This document shows positions 15,380-22,870 of a stretch of 27,251 bases of DNA, in pieces. This stretch comes from Rickettsiales bacterium (GTDB taxonomy: Bacteria > Pseudomonadota > Alphaproteobacteria > Rickettsiales > UBA8987). The translations under genes and the position numbers were made by a program. The first letter of the stretch is position 1. Every line of letters begins with the position of its first letter. The DNA lies in assembly GCA_028282625.1 (NCBI GenBank), contig JANQHP010000170.1, positions 1 through 27,251 of the forward strand, given 5' to 3'. Below the pieces are notes generated by a model that worked only from the letters and a program-made list of their open reading frames with translations, was not told where the DNA came from and ran no database searches.

Positions 15380-15560
15380 TCAGTGTACGAATATCTTCCA
15401 CCCGCCAGGCAGTCGTACGTGGCCCAAGCTTCACCGGTTGCGGAAAGCGTCCCGTTTTCACCCCCGCCCACCAAGTGGATTTTCCCACCGGGATCACTTC
15501 CAGAATCATTGGAAGGCGCATAAAACCTGTCTCAGGTAGTATTGTTTTGTCTTGCATCAT
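15357..15560 (-). CDS. alpA: AlpA-family regulator
   Basis: This small MerR-like helix-turn-helix protein has the AlpA pattern: FMRLPMILEVIPVGKSTWWA, then KTGRFPQPVKLGPRTTAWRV and EDIRTLID at the C terminus. In phage P4-like elements and E. coli CP4-57, AlpA-type proteins activate integrase or excision functions. Two adjacent ATG codons (15560 and 15557) follow GGAG by 4 and 7 bases; the frame extends upstream to an ATG at 15587 without a site. The gene overlaps the downstream helix-turn-helix/zinc gene by 23 bases. Confidence 0.88.
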   Translation of the reverse strand: MMQDKTILPETGFMRLPMILEVIPVGKSTWWAGVKTGRFPQPVKLGPRTTAWRVEDIRTLIDTFSSQ

Positions 15561-15612
15561 ATTGCTCCATATTGCGTTGAACAGCATGATCCAAGCACAT
15601 CTAAAAGAGCGA

Positions 15613-15683
15613 AAATAGATGGGTGGGCTTAAAAAACCTTCAGGTGCAACCAGACAATTTTTTCATAAATAGGTGGGTGAGTT
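15613..15683. repeat. Imperfect direct repeats upstream of alpA
   Basis: The 181-base gap between alpA and the next gene contains two imperfect copies of an ATAGRTGGGTGRGYT-like unit, at about 15616-15630 and 15668-15683. The spacing is close to five helical turns. They could be binding sites for AlpA or the integrase. Nothing else is visible in this gap. Confidence 0.3.
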
Positions 15684-15741
15684 ACATTCCTAAAAAAGCA
15701 GAATAATGTTATATTTCAAGAGCAAAAGGGGTAGATGAGTT

Positions 15742-16395
15742 TTACGCTTCCGGTGTTTTAGGTGCTCCGCCTTTGATTTGCCAATTGGCAATTTTTGCTA
15801 TTTCTTCGATGCCCTGCTCATTTGGGTTGCCATCTTCTTTAGTGAGTCCAAAGCGGTGTGCGTGCTCTCGCAGCCACTTCATTAGTGCTTGTTTAGGGCT
15901 TTTACCTTTAAGACATTCAGGACGGGAAGAAATTTCTGTCCAACTTTCAATAGCAGCGGCTAATTTAGGTGCATAATGTTTGTGATGTACATTCAAATAA
16001 TCTGGTGTATCGGAGTTGGTATCAGGAAAAAAGAATCCTGCAGTAAACCCCCGATTCTTTAGCCAGATGCGTAAATCAGATACTTTGATGGTGGTAAGGT
16101 TTGTGTCCAATGGATAATAAATATCATCTGGCACTTCCTTTCCTGACTTTGTTTCTTCAATGCGTGCTCCAAGCACAGAACGCTTAATGTTTGCAGGCAA
16201 GATGCCTGACTCTGCCGCATTTCCCAAAGCAGCTCTTGCGGCTTCAAAACCCTTTGGGTTAGTGGGTGAATGTAACTTTAGCTCCATCGATTCTTTTTCT
16301 GAAGGATCGACACCTACGACTAAACAAGCTGCCTGATCAATAGACAGCTCATCACATAAACGCCAATAATTAAGTCCAGTTATGTCGTCGTCCAT
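15742..16395 (-). CDS. Island-associated hypothetical protein
   Basis: The 217-residue protein resembles hypothetical proteins often found beside P4-type integrases and AlpA in proteobacterial islands. It starts LNYWRLCDELSIDQAACLVV and ends with the well-kept block GKSPKQALMKWLREHA, then KEDGNPNEQGIEEIAKIANW and GGAPKTP. No catalytic motif, signal peptide or membrane segment is apparent. Function is unknown; a role in the element's maintenance or excision is inferred from context only. It lies 44 bases downstream of the integrase gene in the same direction. Confidence 0.75.
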   Translation of the reverse strand: MDDDITGLNYWRLCDELSIDQAACLVVGVDPSEKESMELKLHSPTNPKGFEAARAALGNAAESGILPANIKRSVLGARIEETKSGKEVPDDIYYPLDTNLTTIKVSDLRIWLKNRGFTAGFFFPDTNSDTPDYLNVHHKHYAPKLAAAIESWTEISSRPECLKGKSPKQALMKWLREHAHRFGLTKEDGNPNEQGIEEIAKIANWQIKGGAPKTPEA

Positions 16396-16439
16396 ATTGC
16401 CTCTTAAAGTTCATTAAACGACGCCAATATCATATGATG

Positions 16440-17618
16440 CTAAATTTTTATAGTGTTATCCAAATAATCACCCCACCATTGCATCATCTTGTACCGTTCG
16501 ACTAGATATTGGGCGTGGTTATAGCTTGCACGGACCTTGTTGCGTTCACCGTGGGCAAGTTGCCGTTCAATCACATCTGGCCTAAAGCCGTGCTCATTTA
16601 ATATGGTTGAGGCCGTAGCACGGAAGCCATGGGGCGTGGCTCTGCTGTGATAACCCATCCGGTACATAGCATAGAGCAGAGTATTTTCGCTTATAAATGT
16701 CACAGGCTTATTACGATTAGGGAAGATATGCTCGCGGTTGCCACTGATTTTTTGTTGTTCCTTTAGCACAGCCACCGCCTGCCTTGATAGGGGAACAATG
16801 TGCTGCTCTCGCATCTTCATTCGCTCAGCAGGAATACGCCACTCATTCTTATCCCAATTGATTTCTTGCCACCTTGCACCACGCAATTCTTTAGTGCGCA
16901 CGAAGGTAAGAAGCAGCAACCGAAGTGCTAGTTTGGTTTGAAAGTCGCATTCGTGGGCTTCCAATTTTTGTAGAAATTCTGGCAAATCTTTTTCTTCCAG
17001 GCGCGCATAGTGCTTTGTTTTGTTTGGTTTCAGTGCGCCTTTCAAATCCGCTGCTATATCACGCTCGGCTTTTCCTGTGGCAATGGCATATCGAAATACT
17101 TGGCCACAGGTTTGTAGTAGGCGATGAGATAGTTCATTGGCACCACGTTTCTCAATATCTTTCAGAGCGGAGAGCAATTCTGGGGCAGTTAATTCGCTGA
17201 TGGGGCGAAAGCCCACAACAGGAAAGATGTTATCTTGAAGTCGTTTAAGCACATAATGGGCATGACGTTCTGTCCAGCTTGGCTTTTGCTGCTCATGCCA
17301 CTCATAGGCCACATTCTCAAATGAATTGTTTGTGTTAATACTGCGCTGTAATTTCTCCAGCTTTTTTTGTTGCCCTGGATCAATCCCATCGCCCAATAAT
17401 TTTCTTGCATCATCACGCTTGATGCGCGCGTCTTTTAAAGAGATTTCCGGATAAACACCGAATGCCATGCGTTTTTCTTTTCCTCCAAAGCGATATTTCA
17501 TCCGCCAATATTTGCTGCCACTAGGTGATACCTCCAAATATAAACCCGCCCCATCGGATAATTTCCTTGGCTTATCAGCAGGTTTAGCGTTTTTACAGGC
17601 GGTATCAGTCAATTTCAT
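16440..17618 (-). CDS. int: P4-type tyrosine integrase (DUF4102 family)
   Basis: From ATG 17618 the protein has 392 residues. The N-terminal DUF4102 arm-binding domain begins MKLTDTACKNAKPADKPRKL and runs to about residue 85. A core-binding domain follows (about 95-190). The catalytic domain has R241 (FVRTKEL), K268, H330-R333 (HGFR), H356 (LAH) and Tyr near 366 (RASYNHAQY). The family integrates islands into tRNA 3' ends. The frame extends to an upstream ATG at 17684, but that extra stretch reads through the TATGCCCCCA repeats and does not match the family. The gene starts about 170 bases from the 3' end of tRNA-Tyr and reads into the island. Confidence 0.95.
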   Translation of the reverse strand: MKLTDTACKNAKPADKPRKLSDGAGLYLEVSPSGSKYWRMKYRFGGKEKRMAFGVYPEISLKDARIKRDDARKLLGDGIDPGQQKKLEKLQRSINTNNSFENVAYEWHEQQKPSWTERHAHYVLKRLQDNIFPVVGFRPISELTAPELLSALKDIEKRGANELSHRLLQTCGQVFRYAIATGKAERDIAADLKGALKPNKTKHYARLEEKDLPEFLQKLEAHECDFQTKLALRLLLLTFVRTKELRGARWQEINWDKNEWRIPAERMKMREQHIVPLSRQAVAVLKEQQKISGNREHIFPNRNKPVTFISENTLLYAMYRMGYHSRATPHGFRATASTILNEHGFRPDVIERQLAHGERNKVRASYNHAQYLVERYKMMQWWGDYLDNTIKI

Positions 17619-17649
17619 GGCATTGGGGGCATTTTTAGATTGCCACAGT

Positions 17650-17686
17650 AATATGCCCCCATTTATGCCCCAATGTGGGGGCATAT
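17650..17686. repeat. Candidate integrase arm-type repeats, right end
   Basis: AATATGCCCCCAT (17650-17662) is followed in tandem by TATGCCCCAATG. An inverted copy, TGGGGGCATAT (17676-17686), pairs with ATATGCCCCCA (17651-17661). The first 13-mer is identical to 3638-3650 at the other end of the island. The repeats lie just upstream of the integrase start, so integrase may bind here to control both recombination and its own expression. Confidence 0.6.
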
Positions 17687-17786
17687 GTCAATAGATGTCA
17701 TGAGACTTTATCGAACACAGATAACCTCTGTTTTCCCCTATATATCTGTGTTTTTGGATTATTTTAGACTTGGTTGGGCAAGAAAA

Positions 17787-17872
17787 TGGTGGAGGGGACA
17801 GGATTCGAACCTGTGTACGCATACGCGGGCAGATTTACAGTCTGCTGCCTTTAACCACTCGGCCACCCCTCC
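17787..17872 (-). tRNA. tRNA-Tyr (anticodon GTA)
   Basis: The 86-base minus-strand class II tRNA has acceptor GGAGGGG/CCCCTCC, D arm TGGCCGAGTGGTTAAAGGCA, and anticodon loop CTGTAAA with anticodon GTA. It has a long variable arm (CCCGCGTATGCG), T arm ACAGGTTCGAATCCTGT and an encoded CCA. Its 3' end is the integration site of the genomic island and appears intact, which fits regeneration by the island's att sequence. Confidence 0.97.
17794..17806 (+). repeat. Candidate attR inside tRNA-Tyr
   Basis: GGGGACAGGATTC covers part of the acceptor and T stems of tRNA-Tyr and is repeated directly at 3558-3570. The T-arm/acceptor end of a tRNA is the usual crossover region for P4-type integrases. Confidence 0.7.
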
Positions 17873-18060
17873 GCGGGCACCAACATGTCGGCATTACCTA
17901 CCCAGATAACATGCTGGCTGCAAGCAAAATCTTGGCGCACCGGATGCAATTATACGTTGTATCGCCCTTCAAAAAGGCTAGACTGGCCTGGATAAGGCAA
18001 AAAGAAAGCACCTGTTTAAAGCTTTATTTACCTTTATGTAGTACTATAGAGGTTCGTTCA

Positions 18061-18090
18061 ATGAACAATGTGTGTGCAATATGGGAATGA
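18061..18090 (+). promoter_or_regulatory. Nine-codon mini-frame with the only good ribosome-binding site before the next gene
   Basis: GAGG at 18049-18052 is ideally spaced for ATG 18061, which encodes only MNNVCAIWE. Its TGA (18088-18090) overlaps ATG 18087 of the following gene as ATGA. The larger gene has no Shine-Dalgarno sequence of its own, so it may be translated by re-initiation. Confidence 0.4.
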
Positions 18091-18779
18091 ATCGAAAACA
18101 ACAAGAAGATTTTTACAACGAAATCGTGCGTCTGTACGATTTTGCCGATGGTATCATGGATGCGATTGAGGCAGAAGGCGTGCAGAATGCCAACGCGCAG
18201 GCGGAGATCGCCATGCCGCTGGTCAACCAGGTCAACCATTCGGCCGATAGTTTGACCGAAACCTATCTGGACCATCTGGAAACGGGCCAAAACGTGCCAG
18301 AATCCCGCCTGATGGCGCGGATTGAAGGGGCCACGCGCAAGATTTTTACGCAGATCGCGCAGACAAGCCAGAAATTGCAAAAAATTGCGACGCCGGAGCA
18401 AGTCGAACCGCTTGCGCAAGAAGCCCTGCCCGAGCCGGCGGATAAAGATGCGATTTTGCTGCATTTGCAAGATGCCGTGACGCGTGGCGGCGATGTGGGC
18501 CAGGATATTGCCTGGCTTTCCGACCATTTGCCCAAAAGCACGATCCAAAATGCGTTGCTGGGGGATGCCAAGCGCCTGGGCCGCTTTTATGGCGGGCTGC
18601 TGGCGCGCGCCGTGCGCAAACTCGGCGAACATATGCTAGCGCTGATGCATGTGCTGCAGGCGCTCGGGCTTGGTACGGTGGTCAAAGCGGTGCCCAACCG
18701 CGCGCGGCTCTCGGTCACGCAGATGCTCTCGCTACGCTTGAGCAACCAAGCAGCCACCGTCGATGTAAGGGGGTATTAG
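18087..18779 (+). CDS. Hypothetical helical protein
   Basis: I do not recognise this protein of about 230 residues. It begins MNRKQQEDFYNEIVRLYDFA and is predicted mostly helical and acidic through about residue 130. The C-terminal third is more basic and hydrophobic (RFYGGLLARAVRKLGEHMLA, then LGLGTVVKAV), and might lie on a membrane or partner. There is no signal peptide or catalytic motif. In-frame starts GTG 18072 and ATG 18081 are possible; ATG 18087 is chosen because it overlaps the stop of a mini-frame with a good ribosome-binding site. The gene converges with a 47-codon minus-strand gene and their stop codons overlap (TTAG). Confidence 0.75.
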   Translation: MNRKQQEDFYNEIVRLYDFADGIMDAIEAEGVQNANAQAEIAMPLVNQVNHSADSLTETYLDHLETGQNVPESRLMARIEGATRKIFTQIAQTSQKLQKIATPEQVEPLAQEALPEPADKDAILLHLQDAVTRGGDVGQDIAWLSDHLPKSTIQNALLGDAKRLGRFYGGLLARAVRKLGEHMLALMHVLQALGLGTVVKAVPNRARLSVTQMLSLRLSNQAATVDVRGY

Positions 18780-18919
18780 CGGGTGCGGTCTTCTGATAAT
18801 TCAGAGGCAAGCGTAATAGAAAGACGTTCTTCATCTAATTGTTCCAGAAAGGATTTTTTCCCTGATTTGGGCGCACCCTTATCAAGGATAGCTTCTAAAT
18901 AAGCCGGATTTTCGTCCAT
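18776..18919 (-). CDS. Small hypothetical protein, 47 residues
   Basis: The frame encodes an acidic, helical peptide starting MDENPAYLEAILDKGAPKSG and ending LASELSEDRTR. A GCGAG sequence 5 bases upstream is a weak ribosome-binding site, and TATAAT (18938-18933 on the minus strand) lies just upstream. It sits back to back with the dehydrogenase-like gene at 19001, and its stop overlaps that of the convergent gene. Coding is supported by the plausible composition and the promoter-like upstream sequence, but no family is recognised. Confidence 0.6.
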   Translation of the reverse strand: MDENPAYLEAILDKGAPKSGKKSFLEQLDEERLSITLASELSEDRTR

Positions 18920-19000
18920 GATATCTCGCTTTCATTATACAACTTGCAGTTCATTGTAGCATATTTTTTACTTAAAGTCATATCCTAAAAAGAGAGCACT

Positions 19001-20590
19001 GTGACCGTAGATCGCACGACCAAAGCAAACTTTGAGCGTTTATTGGGTGCCACACATCCTGATAAGAGTTCTGCGCCCAATGTGTTGGTGATGGGCATGG
19101 GCACGCTCGGGCGAATGGTTGCCGCGGATCTGACACGCCGCTGGAAGAATGTTTTTGTGTGGTGCCGAGGCGAGGAAGACGACCCTTCCGTCATTCCAGA
19201 AACACACCAGGCCTTTTACCGGGATATGATAGATCATATTGGCGTGCTACGCACCGGCATATTACAAAACATTGGCTCCATTCAAAGAAGCGCGCTGCCT
19301 GGACCCGAAAACAATCCTGATTTTCTGAACTTCCCACCCGAACATGCCAAGGCTTTTTGTTTAGCGTACCGAGATACGGAGGCGCACTATAGCGTATTGT
19401 TTAGTGACCGCCAATTATTGCAAATGGCGATGCCTCATATGGATGTCGTGGTGATGGTGTTTGGTAAATCGGAAATTGATGAATTTGTCGCCAAGAAAAT
19501 GCATGGTGAAGCACAGGATGTTGATGCTACGATCAGCCGAGAAAAACGCTTCCTGCAGAATTTAGAGATCTTTAGCCAATATCCGGAGTTAGCCCTTACC
19601 AACGACAAGGCAATTAAACTAATGCTCACCAACCCAGAGCATTTGCTCATGCCTGGTATTATGGAAATGACGGGCACACACCCCCACCGCATTGCTGCTT
19701 GTGGCATGGCAGTGGATACCGCACGGGCCTATGCTTCTATTTCAGATGCAATGGGTATTTCTTCCAGCTTCTTACACAACATGATGATGTTTGGGGCACA
19801 CGGGGCAGCCATCCCCTATTTTGGTGAAATGTTTGGCCTGGTGCGTGAGGGTTCTTTATATAGTAAAGATAAAGCGGATTTCACCGCTTCTCCCATGCCT
19901 TTTTCAGAGATTTATGAAGGTTGGTGGCATGCGAGTGAGACTAGGAACCCTAGCATGACTGCCGCACAAGGCGAGCAGGAGTTATATGACTTCTTGCGTG
20001 GACGTATTGCCTCCTCCCCGTTTGAAACCTTCCTGCAGCATAACCGGAATATTTTTAAGGGTATGGAGGGTTTGATACCGATATTGCAAGATAACCCAGA
20101 AAATGTAGCGGCATTAGCAGCATTGACCAAAGGTGCCATGCAAAGCACCACCATGGGGCCTTATGGCAGCATTACTGCCGTGATTGATAGGGCAACCCTG
20201 GATGGCAAGAAGCACCCTCTTGCCTATCAAAATGGTACGTTTAATTTGCATCGACATGCCCAGCTTGGGATTATGCTTTCAGAGGATGCCATTAATACGC
20301 CAGGATTTTTTGGCGCGCTGGATGGGGCCGTGCTTGGCATGCCCTGCTTGGTAGACGCAAACGAACATGGTATTATGCCATGCGTGTTGGGCAAAAATAT
20401 GAAGGCTATGGACTGGAGCCACGTATTTGACCGCCTCCCAGAAGCAGATCAGAGGGCGCAGGTAGAGATGGCCGAAGAGCAAAAGGACTTGGTGCGTGGT
20501 TCGGAGGCCCGTGCAATTATCGAAGGTGGCCAGCAGCGTGCTCGTATCTTGAAGTTGGGGCAAAGCAGAGGCGCAGTACAAAGCGTCTAA
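19001..20590 (+). CDS. Divergent lactate/malate-dehydrogenase-like protein with long C-terminal extension
   Basis: The N-terminal Rossmann fold (NVLVMGMGTLGRMVA, GxGxxG at 32-37) is followed by blocks that line up with lactate/malate dehydrogenases. These are TNPEHLL (N211-P212, the NPxD block), GMAVDTARAYASISDAMGIS (D239, the catalytic aspartate position) and MFGAHGAAIP (H267, the catalytic histidine position). Family members have about 310-330 residues; this one has 529. Residues after about 300 match nothing I recognise. At the end of the second strand, where NAD enzymes have Asp, it reads VWCRG (R56), which may favour NADP. Substrate is unknown. Start GTG 19001 has AGAGAG 5 bases upstream; the gene converges with purL. 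Confidence 0.65.
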   Translation: MTVDRTTKANFERLLGATHPDKSSAPNVLVMGMGTLGRMVAADLTRRWKNVFVWCRGEEDDPSVIPETHQAFYRDMIDHIGVLRTGILQNIGSIQRSALPGPENNPDFLNFPPEHAKAFCLAYRDTEAHYSVLFSDRQLLQMAMPHMDVVVMVFGKSEIDEFVAKKMHGEAQDVDATISREKRFLQNLEIFSQYPELALTNDKAIKLMLTNPEHLLMPGIMEMTGTHPHRIAACGMAVDTARAYASISDAMGISSSFLHNMMMFGAHGAAIPYFGEMFGLVREGSLYSKDKADFTASPMPFSEIYEGWWHASETRNPSMTAAQGEQELYDFLRGRIASSPFETFLQHNRNIFKGMEGLIPILQDNPENVAALAALTKGAMQSTTMGPYGSITAVIDRATLDGKKHPLAYQNGTFNLHRHAQLGIMLSEDAINTPGFFGALDGAVLGMPCLVDANEHGIMPCVLGKNMKAMDWSHVFDRLPEADQRAQVEMAEEQKDLVRGSEARAIIEGGQQRARILKLGQSRGAVQSV

Positions 20591-20608
20591 CCCTTCTCCC
20601 CTAGGCGT

Positions 20609-22837
20609 CTAATTCCCCTCCGCAAACGCAGGCAACGTACCCTCATAGGCCGTGCGAAGCGCTGCCACCGAGATGCACGCCTCGGCGATGCAAAGCCCCT
20701 CGCTGCCGGTTTCCCCGATCGCAGTAGCCGTGACCCCCATCGCGGGGGCTTTGGTCAGGATCCGATCGGCCAAATCATGCGGCGCGGTCACAATATAGCG
20801 CCCCTGATCCTCCCCAAACGCGCGGCCCAGATCAATCGCTACATCCAGCACGGCGCCAATGCAAGCTGGCCCTTCCGCAGTTTCCCGCCAGGAAGCCATC
20901 GCCATTTCCGCCAGCGCCACCAACTGCCCACCATCGGAAATATCGTGGCAGGCGGTGATCCAGCCTTTTTCCGCTAAAAACAGAATAAACTCCCCATTTT
21001 TGCGCTCTTGCTCCAGATCGACCGGTGGCGGCGCGTGCGGCGCCTCCGTTTCCGGTAAAAACAGCTCCGCATAGAGCGAACTGCCCAAATGCCCGTGCAT
21101 ATCACCGATACGCAGGATGGTTTGGCCTGCCTCCTTAAAGGCCGGCGTCAGCGCGCGATGCACGTCTTGCAACAGCCCTACCCCGCCAATGGTTGGCGTG
21201 GGCAAAATACCCGAGCCGTTGGTTTCGTTATAAAGCGAGACATTGCCACCGGTGACGGGGAAATCCAGCGCTTCGCACGCTTCACGCATGCCCTTTAAGC
21301 AGCCCACGATCTGGCCCATCACGTCAGGCTTTTCGGGGTTGCCAAAATTCAGGCAATTGGTGATGGCAAGAGGCTTTGCGCCGCTGGCCACCAAATTGCG
21401 CCAGGCCTCGGCCACCGCCTGCTTGCCACCTTCCACCGGATCGGCCAGGCAATAGCGCGGCGTGCAATCGGAGGTCAGCGCCAGCGCTTTTTCGCTGCCA
21501 TGGATGCGTACGATGGCAGCATCGCCACCAGGGCCTTGCACGGTATCGTTCATTACCTGGCTGTCATATTGTTCAAACACCCAGCGTTTGCTGCAGATCG
21601 CCGGGCTTGCCAGCATCGTTTGCAGATGCTCAATCAGCGCTTCGGGTGTCGTGGTCAAATCCACTTCCAACGCCTCCCGCGCGGGGGCGGGCGTCCACGG
21701 ACGGTCATAAAGCGGGGCTTCTTCGGAAAGCGGCGCCACCGGAATATCGGTCACGACTTCCTCCGCAAAACGGAGCACCATGCGCCCGGTATCGGTAATC
21801 CGACCAATCACGGCATGGTCGATCTCCCAACGGTCAAAAATCCGCGCGGCCACGCTCTCTTTGCCGGGCTGGATCACCATCAGCATGCGCTCCTGGCTTT
21901 CAGAGAGCATGATTTCATACGGCGTCATACCTTTTTCGCGCACCGGCACCAAATCCAGATTCAGCTCCACGCCCGTGCCGCCTTTATCGGCCATTTCCAG
22001 GCTGGAGCAGGTCAGGCCCGCCGCCCCCATATCCTGAATCGCCATGATCGCCTCTTCCTGCATGAGCTCTAAGCAGGCTTCCATCAAGCGCTTCTGCGTG
22101 AACGGGTCGCCCACCTGCACGGTCGGGCGTTTTTCCTCGCTGTTTTCATCAAATTCGGCCGAGGCCATGGTCGCGCCGTGGATGCCGTCGCGTCCGGTTT
22201 TGCTCCCGGCATAAAGGATCGGTGCGCCGACACTGCTGGCGGCAGAGTAAAAAATACGCGTCGCATCTGCCAGGCCCACGCACATCGCATTGACCAGATT
22301 GTTTTCGTTGTAGCTTGGGTGAAATTCGCACTCCCCGCCGACGGTCGGCACGCCCATGCAGTTGCCATAGCCACCCACACCGGCGACCACACCTGAAAGC
22401 AAATGCCGCGTGCGCGGGGCTTCCATGCTGCCAAAGCGGAGCGCGTTGAGCAGCGCCACGGGCCTGGCACCCATCGTAAACACATCGCGCATGATGCCGC
22501 CCACGCCGGTGGCCGCCCCCTGGTAAGGCTCAATAAAAGAAGGATGGTTGTGGCTTTCCATCTTGAAAATGGCCGCCTGCCCATCACCAATATCCACCAC
22601 CCCGGCATTTTCGCCAGGGCCGCAAATCACCTGTGGCCCCTCGGTTGGCAGCTTGGCTAAATGTTTGCGGGTCGATTTATACGAACAATGCTCGCTCCAC
22701 ATCACCGAGAAAATGCCAAGCTCCACCAGATTCGGCTCGCGGCCCAAAATCTCTAGAAGATGCGTATATTCTTCCGCGCTTAAGCCGTGTTCAGCGGCAA
22801 GCTCGCCGATGCTCTGTGTGGATGCAGGCAACCCCAT
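20609..22837 (-). CDS. purL: Phosphoribosylformylglycinamidine synthase II (PurL)
   Basis: The 742-residue small-type PurL carries out the ATP-dependent amidation of FGAR to FGAM in de novo purine synthesis, with PurS and PurQ supplying ammonia. It has the family start (GREPNLVELGIFSVMWSEHC, then SYKST; H50), GPGENAGVVDIGDG, KMESHNHPS and a second AIRS-type half including LTSDCTPRYC and GNPEKPDVMGQIVGCLKG. Length is normal for bacteria that use separate PurS, PurL and PurQ. No strong ribosome-binding site precedes ATG 22837. The gene lies 33 bases after trcR in the same direction, so co-transcription is likely. purS and purQ are not in the window. Confidence 0.97.
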   Translation of the reverse strand: MGLPASTQSIGELAAEHGLSAEEYTHLLEILGREPNLVELGIFSVMWSEHCSYKSTRKHLAKLPTEGPQVICGPGENAGVVDIGDGQAAIFKMESHNHPSFIEPYQGAATGVGGIMRDVFTMGARPVALLNALRFGSMEAPRTRHLLSGVVAGVGGYGNCMGVPTVGGECEFHPSYNENNLVNAMCVGLADATRIFYSAASSVGAPILYAGSKTGRDGIHGATMASAEFDENSEEKRPTVQVGDPFTQKRLMEACLELMQEEAIMAIQDMGAAGLTCSSLEMADKGGTGVELNLDLVPVREKGMTPYEIMLSESQERMLMVIQPGKESVAARIFDRWEIDHAVIGRITDTGRMVLRFAEEVVTDIPVAPLSEEAPLYDRPWTPAPAREALEVDLTTTPEALIEHLQTMLASPAICSKRWVFEQYDSQVMNDTVQGPGGDAAIVRIHGSEKALALTSDCTPRYCLADPVEGGKQAVAEAWRNLVASGAKPLAITNCLNFGNPEKPDVMGQIVGCLKGMREACEALDFPVTGGNVSLYNETNGSGILPTPTIGGVGLLQDVHRALTPAFKEAGQTILRIGDMHGHLGSSLYAELFLPETEAPHAPPPVDLEQERKNGEFILFLAEKGWITACHDISDGGQLVALAEMAMASWRETAEGPACIGAVLDVAIDLGRAFGEDQGRYIVTAPHDLADRILTKAPAMGVTATAIGETGSEGLCIAEACISVAALRTAYEGTLPAFAEGN

Positions 22838-22870
22838 AACGTCAACCCATCGCGTGAACGAAAAGGCGGC

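Larger units (their letters stand above)
3558..17806. mobile_element. Genomic island integrated at tRNA-Tyr, carrying a phytochrome signalling operon
   Basis: The right end is tRNA-Tyr, with a P4-type integrase gene reading away from it. Thirteen bases of the tRNA 3' end, GGGGACAGGATTC (17794-17806), recur in the same orientation at 3558-3570; the match is 15 of 16 if GGC/GGA is included. Both ends carry tandem TATGCCCCCA-type repeats. The orientation fits integration into the tRNA 3' end, with the intact tRNA regenerated on the integrase side. The cargo is a seven-gene signalling operon. The control block holds two Xre regulators, a second recombinase, a helix-turn-helix/zinc protein, AlpA and an island-typical hypothetical. 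Base composition looks lower in GC than both flanks. I infer an integrated, possibly still mobile element; excision has not been shown. Confidence 0.8.

Noticed and set aside
17618..17684. Longer integrase start at 17684
   Set aside because: The extra 22 residues read through the TATGCCCCCA repeats, while the family N terminus begins at MKLTDTACKNAKP (17618).
21500..22072. Plus-strand frame of 190 codons within purL
   Set aside because: It is antisense to conserved PurL sequence and has no ribosome-binding site or recognisable family.
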